64,000 bases of DNA, taken from Bacteroidota bacterium (GTDB lineage: Bacteria; Bacteroidota; Bacteroidia; Chitinophagales; Chitinophagaceae). Below, in pieces: positions 57,335-64,000 of this stretch. The notes under the pieces are model-generated. The model searched no databases. It saw only the letters and a program-made list of their open reading frames with translations, and was not told the origin of the DNA. Location of the stretch: contig JAKQEA010000157.1 in NCBI GenBank assembly GCA_029558715.1, positions 1-64,000 on the forward strand. The letters run 5' to 3'. The translations under genes and the position numbers were made by a program. Numbering within the stretch: the stretch's first letter is position 1; each line of letters starts with the position of its first letter.

Positions 57335-59614
57335 ATGGCAGTCGTAACACTATTTAAGAATTTCAGCACCCCGGTGGAAGATATTTCCCTGATCATCCTG
57401 TCAAACAGGCTGGCATCAGACCAATACAAAACTCAGGTGGAAGAAATCCGGGATCTGATTTCACAAGGCAAATCAGAAGAAGCTCAGGCAAGGAAACAGC
57501 AGCTTCCGGCATTTACACCGTCAGCAACCTTTAAAGAAAAGAGAGTGCTGGCCAATATGGAGCAATACAGTGGTTTTGTTCACTTAGACTTTGATAAACT
57601 AACTCAACAGCAACTTGCCGAAGCCGCACAGGTTATTGCACAAATCCCTTACACATTTCTATGCTTCACCAGCCCAAGCGGTAACGGATTGAAAGTGTTT
57701 ATTGAAGTAAACACTGGACCCGAACACCATGAAACAGCCTACCGGCAGATAAAAGAGTATTACGAAGAGGCAACAGGCTTAAAAGCTGATGAAAAATGTA
57801 AAGACATCACACGGCTTTGCTTTCTCAGCTATGATCCGCAGTTGTATAAAAATATTGGCAACAAAAAATTCCAGGTAGCTGGGGTTGATATGCCAATTAC
57901 AAAAACAACTCAATTGCTTGCACAATCGCAGCCGGTTGAACCTTTCGCCGATGATAACTACCTCTTTTCTTTTCAACAACAAATCACTTTCACCAATCAA
58001 AAAGCCGAATACACAAATGGAAACCGTAATAATTATATCTATTTGCTTGCATCAAATTGCAACCGTGCCGGCATTCCCGAGCTGGATACACTGGTATTAT
58101 GCCAGCAGCATTTCGATCTTCCGGAAAAAGAAATAAGAGCAGCCATCCATAGCGCCTATACCCACCATGCAGCCGAGTTTGCACAAAAACCCATAACGGC
58201 AAAACAAAAAGAAGCGACTATGAACAGTGAGGAAGCTATTCAGGAAATGCCTACCCTGCCGGATGAAATCTTTCCTTTACTTCCTGATTTCCTGCAACGG
58301 ATAGTAAAAGTATCTGCTTCAAAAGAAGAGAGAGATATTTTGTTGCTGGGCTCCATTGTTGTTTTAAGCTCATGCTTACCGAAGCTTATTGGATATTACG
58401 ACGACAAGAAAGTAAATGCCAACCTCTTTCTCTTTATCACCGCACAGGCATCCGCCGGTAAAGGCAGACTGATACATTGCCGCCAGTTGGTTGCACCTGT
58501 ACACAAGGCCATGAGGGAGCAGGCAGCACTTTTAAAAAGGGAGTACGATGCTCAAATGGCTGATTACAATGCCAGCAAGGGTAAGGATGCCAATATGGAA
58601 AAGCCTGTAAAACCGCCGGAGAAAATGCTTTTCATTCCGGCCAATAACAGCAGCACCGGATTCTTTCAGCTACTGAACGATAGCGGCGGCAGGGGATTGA
58701 TTTTTGAAACAGAGGGTGACACGATGGCCCAGTCCTTCAAAAGTGATTATGGCAATTACAGTCATGGCTTCCGCAACGCCTTTCAGCATGAGCCTATCAG
58801 TTACTACCGCAGAACCGACCGGGAATTGGTAGAAATTGAACGGCCTTGTTTGTCTGCCTTGCTTTCAGGTACACCCAAGCAAATTGGCACCTTAATTCCC
58901 AATGCAGAAAATGGCTTGTTCAGCCGCTTCATGTTTTATGTAATGAACATTCAGCCGGTTTGGAAAGATGTTTTTGCCAGCAATACCGACCAGGGGCTTG
59001 ATAAATACTTTGCTGACCTGGCTTCTGAGTTTTACACCTTATACGAGGCACTCAACAACAATGGCGAAATCATTTTTACGCTTACTGGCTCACAGAAACA
59101 GGAGTTCAATAAGTTCTTTGCCGAAATGCAGACACTGTATATCGGTCTCAAAGGGCTGGATTATATCGGAACCGTTCGCCGCTCCGGGCTCATAGCTTTT
59201 CGGATGATGATGGTTTGCTCAGTGCTGCGAATACTGGAAACGGGTGATGTTTCTGGCCAGATCATTTGTGAGGATGCGGATTTCAATAATACCATCCAGA
59301 TTATTAAGCTGCTGGTAAAACATGCAGCCAAAGTTTATTCCGATCTCCCGGAGGAGCCAGTAAAACCCAAACCCAAAAACCGGAAAGAACGATTCCTTGA
59401 AGCTTTGCCACACCGTTTCAACCGTCAGGGCTATTTATCAGTAGCAGTACAATTGAACATACCCGATAAAACCGCCCAGGGCTATATTACCGACTTTGTA
59501 AAAGCAGGCATATTAGATAAGGAGGGTCAGGACCTCTACATAAACCCAAATGCCAAGCCCTCCAATCCTCAAAACACTAATTCTCAGGATGCTCAGGAAG
59601 TTCAGGAAAGCTAA
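57335..59614 (+). CDS. VirE N-terminal / DUF3987 mobile-element protein
   Basis: The first 200 residues match the BT4734-like VirE N-terminal domain (TFKEKRVLANMEQYSGFVHLDFD in part, FTSPSGNGLKVFIEV), related to primase-polymerase folds. A linker is followed by DUF3987 (about 320-650), a helicase-like ATPase with ITAQASAGKGRLI as a Walker-A-like loop and IFETEGDTMAQ. 759 residues. In Bacteroidota elements such proteins are thought to help replication of the excised element. Confidence 0.85.
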   Translation: MAVVTLFKNFSTPVEDISLIILSNRLASDQYKTQVEEIRDLISQGKSEEAQARKQQLPAFTPSATFKEKRVLANMEQYSGFVHLDFDKLTQQQLAEAAQVIAQIPYTFLCFTSPSGNGLKVFIEVNTGPEHHETAYRQIKEYYEEATGLKADEKCKDITRLCFLSYDPQLYKNIGNKKFQVAGVDMPITKTTQLLAQSQPVEPFADDNYLFSFQQQITFTNQKAEYTNGNRNNYIYLLASNCNRAGIPELDTLVLCQQHFDLPEKEIRAAIHSAYTHHAAEFAQKPITAKQKEATMNSEEAIQEMPTLPDEIFPLLPDFLQRIVKVSASKEERDILLLGSIVVLSSCLPKLIGYYDDKKVNANLFLFITAQASAGKGRLIHCRQLVAPVHKAMREQAALLKREYDAQMADYNASKGKDANMEKPVKPPEKMLFIPANNSSTGFFQLLNDSGGRGLIFETEGDTMAQSFKSDYGNYSHGFRNAFQHEPISYYRRTDRELVEIERPCLSALLSGTPKQIGTLIPNAENGLFSRFMFYVMNIQPVWKDVFASNTDQGLDKYFADLASEFYTLYEALNNNGEIIFTLTGSQKQEFNKFFAEMQTLYIGLKGLDYIGTVRRSGLIAFRMMMVCSVLRILETGDVSGQIICEDADFNNTIQIIKLLVKHAAKVYSDLPEEPVKPKPKNRKERFLEALPHRFNRQGYLSVAVQLNIPDKTAQGYITDFVKAGILDKEGQDLYINPNAKPSNPQNTNSQDAQEVQES

Positions 59615-59713
59615 AAAGACACACTTTTTATGGCTGGATAACTTCCTGATTTCCTTAGTTTCCTGAAATACCGCAATTCCCGGTTTAGGGTATATATTCT
59701 TCTTTTTTATAGT

Positions 59714-59735
59714 CTATATTTGTCAATAGTTGACA
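59714..59735 (+). promoter_or_regulatory. Promoter and probable operator of the XRE regulator
   Basis: TATATTTG (59714-59721) is an exact -7 element. The perfect inverted repeat TTGTCAA-TAG-TTGACAA (59719-59735) overlaps it, a position suited to autorepression by the XRE protein encoded 125 bases downstream. Confidence 0.6.
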
Positions 59736-59859
59736 ACTGGGCAAGGTATTGTAATTTCAGTACCCTGCTTTTCAATTAGTAGCAATTTATTTTCAGGCGA
59801 ACGTAGGAGGCAAGTGCATCAGCAGCGGAATAGGTAATTCCCAAAAAAATAAAAACAAC

Positions 59860-60165
59860 ATGGCAAATCAGTTTGGTGTGCGAATCAGGCAACTGAGGGA
59901 GCAGCAAAATTTATTGTTAAGGCAGGTAGCGCCTTTATTGAAAATGGATACACCGATGCTAAGTAAGATTGAACGGGGAGAACGTCCGGTGAAGAGAGAA
60001 CAGATAACGGTATTGTCAGAAGTACTGAAAGCAGACAAAAACGAATTGCTGACACTTTGGTTGGCAGATCAGATTTATGATGTGGTGAAGGATGAGAAAC
60101 TGGCAAATGAAGCCATGCAGGTAGCGGAGAAAACAATTAACCTAAAAAAACGAAATAAAAAATAA
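59860..60165 (+). CDS. XRE-family HTH regulator of the type I RM operon
   Basis: 101 residues. The HTH (IRQLREQQNLLLRQVAPLLKMDTPMLSKIERGERPVKREQI in part) is of the Cro/CI type seen in RM controller proteins. It starts the operon; hsdM begins 9 bases after its stop. It probably delays or limits RM expression, through the inverted repeat upstream. Confidence 0.82.
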   Translation: MANQFGVRIRQLREQQNLLLRQVAPLLKMDTPMLSKIERGERPVKREQITVLSEVLKADKNELLTLWLADQIYDVVKDEKLANEAMQVAEKTINLKKRNKK

Positions 60166-60173
60166 CCAGCAGG

Positions 60174-62240
60174 ATGATAACTAAACAAGCTTTAGGCAGC
60201 ACTCTTTTCGGAATGGCCGATATATTGAGAGATAAAGTGGAGGATTATAAAGCCTACATTCTTTCTCTCTTATTCTTCAAACGTCTTTCTGATAATTACG
60301 AGTGGGAAAACAAAAATGCCATTGCAGAATTTGAAAAGGAACATGACCGGCTCCCAACCGTAAAGGAAGAAGCTGTCATCTATAAAAAGAAACATGACTT
60401 TAAAATTCCTGAAGGCTGTTTCTGGAAAGATGTAAGGGAAGCTACCATTGACAAAAAGAATGAAGCCCTGCACAAAGCTGTTAACGGTATTGCGGATGCC
60501 AACATAGATAAGGACGGCAAGTTTTTCCTGAAAGGTGTTATCAATACCGTTCGCTGGAATGAACCTGCACCGGATGGTTCAGGTGGAAAGAAGCTAAGTC
60601 CCGATGTACTTTCTTTATTGGTAAGTTATCTCGATGCAGTAGACCTCAGTAATAAAAACGCCAGTGTGGATGTGTTAGGCGATGCTTACGAATATTTGAT
60701 TAAGCGTTTTGCTGATGAAAACAAAGGCGGCACTACTGCAGGCCAGTTTTATACTCCAACCGAAGTAAGGGATATTATTGTCCGATACCTCAAACCGCAG
60801 ACAGGAAACATGGTATATGACCCTACTTGCGGTTCCGGTGGTTTTCTCATAGATGCTGCCAAGTACTGTAAACTCAATTACGGTAATCAAAAAGCTATCC
60901 GCTTATTCGGGCAGGAAGATGTCTGGAATACCTGGGCGATTGCCAACATCAACATGATCCTGCATGGCATGGATGCAAAGATTGAAAAAGGTGATACTAT
61001 CCTCGACCCGAAATTCAAAGAAGAGGATAATGAACTGGAGATAAAAAAGTTTGACCTGGTGATGGCCAATTTCCCGTTCTCACAGGAAAACTGGTGGAAG
61101 AATGGTGAACCAAAGAAAGATGCAAAAGGAAAAACAGTAAATAAAAAAGATGGCTCACCACAATTGGAATATCCTGGCAAAGAAGATTTCAGTGATCCTT
61201 ATGAACGATTTGTATATGGCAATCCGCCTTTCTCCAATGGCGACTTTGCTTTTCTCCAGCACATCGTGGCTTCGTTAAAAGATGATGGCAAAGCAGGTGT
61301 GGTTTGTCCGCAGGGGATTTTGTTCAGAGGCCAACCTGAAAAAACCGAAGAAGAAGATGGACAGAACCGCAAAGCTGATGATGAGTATTTAATACGCCGG
61401 GGCTTTTTGCAAGGGCCTATTGACAGTAACGGAGAGTTCACCGCCATGCACAATATTATTGATGCAGTAGTGGTATTGCCCGGCAACCTGTTTTATGGTA
61501 CTACCATTCCCGGCTCCATTCTCTTTATCAATAAAAACAAACCGGAACACCGTAAGGATAAGGTTCTGATGGTGTACGCTGCCAAAGAAGGCTGGTACAG
61601 GGAAGAACCCAACATGAATGTGCTGATGCCCCATGATATGCTTCGCATTTCTACCATACTCGAAAGTTGGGGTGACCTGGATATTGCCAAAGAACATATC
61701 GCAACACAAAAAACAAGGCTATGGGCTTTGATACAGGAAGACCTGGGCTATAAACTTTCTGAAATTGAAGAATACTACCAGCAGGATGTGGAAACACTTA
61801 CTGCAAGAGTGGAAAAGCTGAAAAAATCAATTACAGAAAAAGAAGCCGAAGGAAAGAAGCCATCAAAATCTGAAACAAAAAGCCTTGATACGGCCAGCGC
61901 TGCATTGGAAAAACTATTAAGCCAGAAAGCCGATAAAATACTGGCAGCACATGAGCAGGCTGCCAAAGAACGCAAAGCCATTGATGAAGTGGAACAGGAA
62001 CTGCTCAACATGCTGCAAGACCCTGAACTACGCAAAAAATATTTTTCAGTAGTGGATATGGAAGAACTGGAAGAAAACGAGTTCAACCTGAACATTCCCC
62101 GCTATGTGGACACATTTGAGCCGGAGGAAGAAATTGATTTGAATGAAGCATTAAAAGAGTTTGCAGCATTCGTAGAAGCCGAAAACAATTCAGACAATTC
62201 AATCATTAACCTAACTAATCTGTTTGCAGGTGCTAACTAA
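60174..62240 (+). CDS. hsdM: Type I restriction-modification N6-adenine methyltransferase HsdM
   Basis: 688 residues with the HsdM N-terminal helical domain (ILRDKVEDYKAYILSLLFFKRLSD), FYTPTEVRDIIV, the AdoMet motif YDPTCGSGGFLIDA and the catalytic motif N-F-P-F (in LVMANFPFSQ). The long C-terminal part is a coiled coil (ITEKEAEGKKPSKSETK region). N-F-P-F in place of NPPF is a known variant. Its stop overlaps hsdS. Confidence 0.93.
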   Translation: MITKQALGSTLFGMADILRDKVEDYKAYILSLLFFKRLSDNYEWENKNAIAEFEKEHDRLPTVKEEAVIYKKKHDFKIPEGCFWKDVREATIDKKNEALHKAVNGIADANIDKDGKFFLKGVINTVRWNEPAPDGSGGKKLSPDVLSLLVSYLDAVDLSNKNASVDVLGDAYEYLIKRFADENKGGTTAGQFYTPTEVRDIIVRYLKPQTGNMVYDPTCGSGGFLIDAAKYCKLNYGNQKAIRLFGQEDVWNTWAIANINMILHGMDAKIEKGDTILDPKFKEEDNELEIKKFDLVMANFPFSQENWWKNGEPKKDAKGKTVNKKDGSPQLEYPGKEDFSDPYERFVYGNPPFSNGDFAFLQHIVASLKDDGKAGVVCPQGILFRGQPEKTEEEDGQNRKADDEYLIRRGFLQGPIDSNGEFTAMHNIIDAVVVLPGNLFYGTTIPGSILFINKNKPEHRKDKVLMVYAAKEGWYREEPNMNVLMPHDMLRISTILESWGDLDIAKEHIATQKTRLWALIQEDLGYKLSEIEEYYQQDVETLTARVEKLKKSITEKEAEGKKPSKSETKSLDTASAALEKLLSQKADKILAAHEQAAKERKAIDEVEQELLNMLQDPELRKKYFSVVDMEELEENEFNLNIPRYVDTFEPEEEIDLNEALKEFAAFVEAENNSDNSIINLTNLFAGAN

Positions 62241-63606
62241 AGAAATCATACATAAAGGATTTTATAAACACGAAAAGTTTGGCATTGTTCCAACAGGTTG
62301 GGATGTGGTAAGGCTTGGTGATTATTTTGACTTTTTCCCAACAGCTTCGTATTCCCGTTCACTGTTAACAGAAACCGGAGAGTGTTTATATATCCATTAC
62401 GGGGATTTACATACAAAATTTGAACGCTTCATTGATGCAGTCAAAGATGAATTGCCTTTCATCACTAAAGAAATGGCAAAGAAATATACGTCGGTGGCAG
62501 AAGGTGATCTGATCATTTCAGATGCATCAGAAGATTATGAAGGTGTGGGTAAAGCTGTAGAAGTAATTAATGTCGGAGAGAAAACCATCATATCAGGCTT
62601 GCACACCTTGCACTTACGGGCTAAGAACAATGAGTTTCTAAATGGCTTTAAAGGATACATATTGAATGAATCGAGGGTAAGAAATGGAATCCTGCGTATC
62701 GCAACAGGTATAAAAGTGTACAGTATTTCTAAAACCGAATTAAGGAAAATTTATTTGCCAAAACCACCGGTTGAAGAACAGCAAGCTATCGCCACCATAC
62801 TTTCCAAGGTTGATGAAGCCATAAAAACAACTGAAAACAGCATTAAGGCTGCCGAAAAACTCAAAAGAAGCCTGATGCAAAACCTACTTACGGGCAAGCT
62901 AAAACCAGATGGAACCTGGCGAAAAGAAGATGAGTTTTATAAGGATGAAAAGTTTGGTAATGTTCCTATTGGTTGGGAATACTTAAAGCTTAGAGATGTC
63001 TGCAATGGCCCTGGTGAGTATGGTGCAAACGCTTCTGCAATCGATTATCAAACCGATAATCCAAGATATATACGGATTACAGATATTGATGACTTAGGTA
63101 ATTTAATTGAAGATGGAAAGGCGGGTATAGACTCTGAAAAGGCAAAGAATTACATTTTAAAAGATAACGATTTTCTATTTGCACGAACTGGTGATACCGT
63201 TGGTAAATCATTACTATATAAAGAAAGCATGGGTTTAGCTGCATATGCAGGTTACTTAATTAAGTTTTCTTTCAATACTGATTTGATTTATCCCGAGTAC
63301 TTTAATCTTTTAGCTAAATCTGATTTTTTTGAAGCCTTTAAAACTGCAATGAAACGTGTAGGGGCAAAGCCTAATATTAATTCAAGAGAATACGGCACAT
63401 TCAAATTTATACTTCCTGTGTCTTTGGATGAGCAAATTGCCATTTATGATAAGGTCAAGCCGATTGATTTATTAGCAATTGATAAAACAACAAAAATAAA
63501 AAAGCTGCAAAGGCTTAAAAAATCACTCATGCAAAACCTGCTCACCGGCAAGGTAAGAGTGGATATCAACAAAATCGAAAACATATTAGCAGATGCAACC
63601 GTCTGA
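62224..63606 (+). CDS. hsdS: Type I restriction-modification specificity subunit HsdS
   Basis: Two target-recognition domains, each preceded by KFG.VP.GWE/D and each followed by a conserved helix with LKRSLMQNLLTGK or LKKSLMQNLLTGK, the pseudo-twofold layout of HsdS. 460 residues. The start is TTG 62224 (or GTG 62230), overlapping the hsdM stop, so coupled to it. It fixes the DNA sequence recognised by the complex. Confidence 0.92.
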   Translation: MQVLTKEIIHKGFYKHEKFGIVPTGWDVVRLGDYFDFFPTASYSRSLLTETGECLYIHYGDLHTKFERFIDAVKDELPFITKEMAKKYTSVAEGDLIISDASEDYEGVGKAVEVINVGEKTIISGLHTLHLRAKNNEFLNGFKGYILNESRVRNGILRIATGIKVYSISKTELRKIYLPKPPVEEQQAIATILSKVDEAIKTTENSIKAAEKLKRSLMQNLLTGKLKPDGTWRKEDEFYKDEKFGNVPIGWEYLKLRDVCNGPGEYGANASAIDYQTDNPRYIRITDIDDLGNLIEDGKAGIDSEKAKNYILKDNDFLFARTGDTVGKSLLYKESMGLAAYAGYLIKFSFNTDLIYPEYFNLLAKSDFFEAFKTAMKRVGAKPNINSREYGTFKFILPVSLDEQIAIYDKVKPIDLLAIDKTTKIKKLQRLKKSLMQNLLTGKVRVDINKIENILADATV

Positions 63607-64000
63607 TTTTTTAACCATATTAGGTTTGGGCCTGGCTATCTGGTCGTTTATTCCTCAAAAGGAAAGGAACTTTATCATGCTGTTCTTTTCAAAGACCGAG
63701 ATCATCATTTTTTTTGCCAGCCTTTTATACATTCTTTTCCTGATGTCGTTCGACTGGCTGAAAGAAAACTGGTTTGGATGGCTATCAGTTTTCACTGTCA
63801 ACAACGGGATACCGGCGGCAATATGGGCCTTCATTATTGCACTTATTATTATTACACTGCCCATTCTAAAAGTTTCTTTCGGTTATTTTTCAAAGAGCAG
63901 GCTCGATGAGTTGCTGAAACTATATAAGGTGCTGATAAATGCAAACGATATTGACTTGTTAGCAGGTTATATAGAAAAATACCACATCAATGATATTTAT
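63593..64000 (+). CDS. Membrane protein inside the type I RM operon (incomplete)
   Basis: ATG 63593 overlaps the hsdS stop by 14 bases and the frame stays open to the window end (136 codons). It begins MQPSDFLTILGLGLAIWSF and has hydrophobic segments at about residues 7-20, 35-60 and 75-105, then a charged helical region (KSRLDELLKLYKVLINAND). Not HsdR. Such membrane genes between hsdS and hsdR are seen in some Bacteroidota RM operons; the role is unknown. Confidence 0.65.
   Translation, partial: MQPSDFLTILGLGLAIWSFIPQKERNFIMLFFSKTEIIIFFASLLYILFLMSFDWLKENWFGWLSVFTVNNGIPAAIWAFIIALIIITLPILKVSFGYFSKSRLDELLKLYKVLINANDIDLLAGYIEKYHINDIY

Overview
The window comes from a member of the Bacteroidota, most likely the Chitinophagaceae/Chitinophagales. 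This is inferred from the gene families (slipin, DUF2784, BT4734/VirE-type mobile genes, SWIB with a histone-like tail, TonB plug proteins), from promoters of the TAnnTTTG type, and from moderate GC with few strong Shine-Dalgarno sites. No rRNA, CRISPR array or classical insertion sequence is visible.

Layout. 0-3.8 kb: end of an energy-converting hydrogenase cluster (ferredoxin-like subunit, hypA) followed by a four-subunit 2-oxoacid:ferredoxin oxidoreductase whose beta gene carries a one-base frameshift. 3.8-12.3 kb: mostly housekeeping genes (pdxH, a WalJ-like nuclease, htpG, a YtxH/holin-like envelope operon, an amidohydrolase) with a hicBA toxin-antitoxin pair between two copies of one gene 3' end. 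12.5-18.9 kb: a type I restriction-modification operon with a REP-associated transposase gene between hsdR and a fused hsdM-hsdS. 19.4-22.6 kb: secreted and membrane proteins of unknown role.

22.8-29.8 kb is the most unusual part. A minus-strand locus reads, in transcription order: small leader ORFs and an attenuator-like terminator, an array of about 16 tightly packed degenerate tRNA-like units with nearly all different anticodons, a DUF458/YkuK RNase H-like protein, an AAA ATPase, two more tRNA-like units, a slipin (SPFH) protein and the RNA ligase RtcB. Several units carry REP-like palindromes inside their loops, one lacks an anticodon arm, and others have mispaired stems or a missing U33. 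I infer an RNA-damage sensing or decoy-and-repair system rather than a translation tRNA operon.

30-39.4 kb: accessory envelope genes, including a small Cys-rich secreted peptide plus a short TonB-plug protein bounded by 217-bp direct repeats, a metalloprotease-barrel fusion and an orphan Pycsar-type membrane effector. 39.7-54.3 kb: core metabolism and stress genes (gdhA with a one-base frameshift, AI-2E family permease, SWIB protein, TatD, TcdA, erythromycin esterase, Hsp20, an acyl-CoA carboxylase operon, MtfA).

54.4 kb to the end: the left part of an integrated element. It starts at a 3' fragment of tRNA-Asn (attachment site), followed by a tyrosine integrase, an unknown gene, an excisionase-like HTH protein, a VirE/DUF3987 protein, an XRE regulator with its probable operator, and a second type I RM operon (hsdM, hsdS, a membrane protein running off the window).
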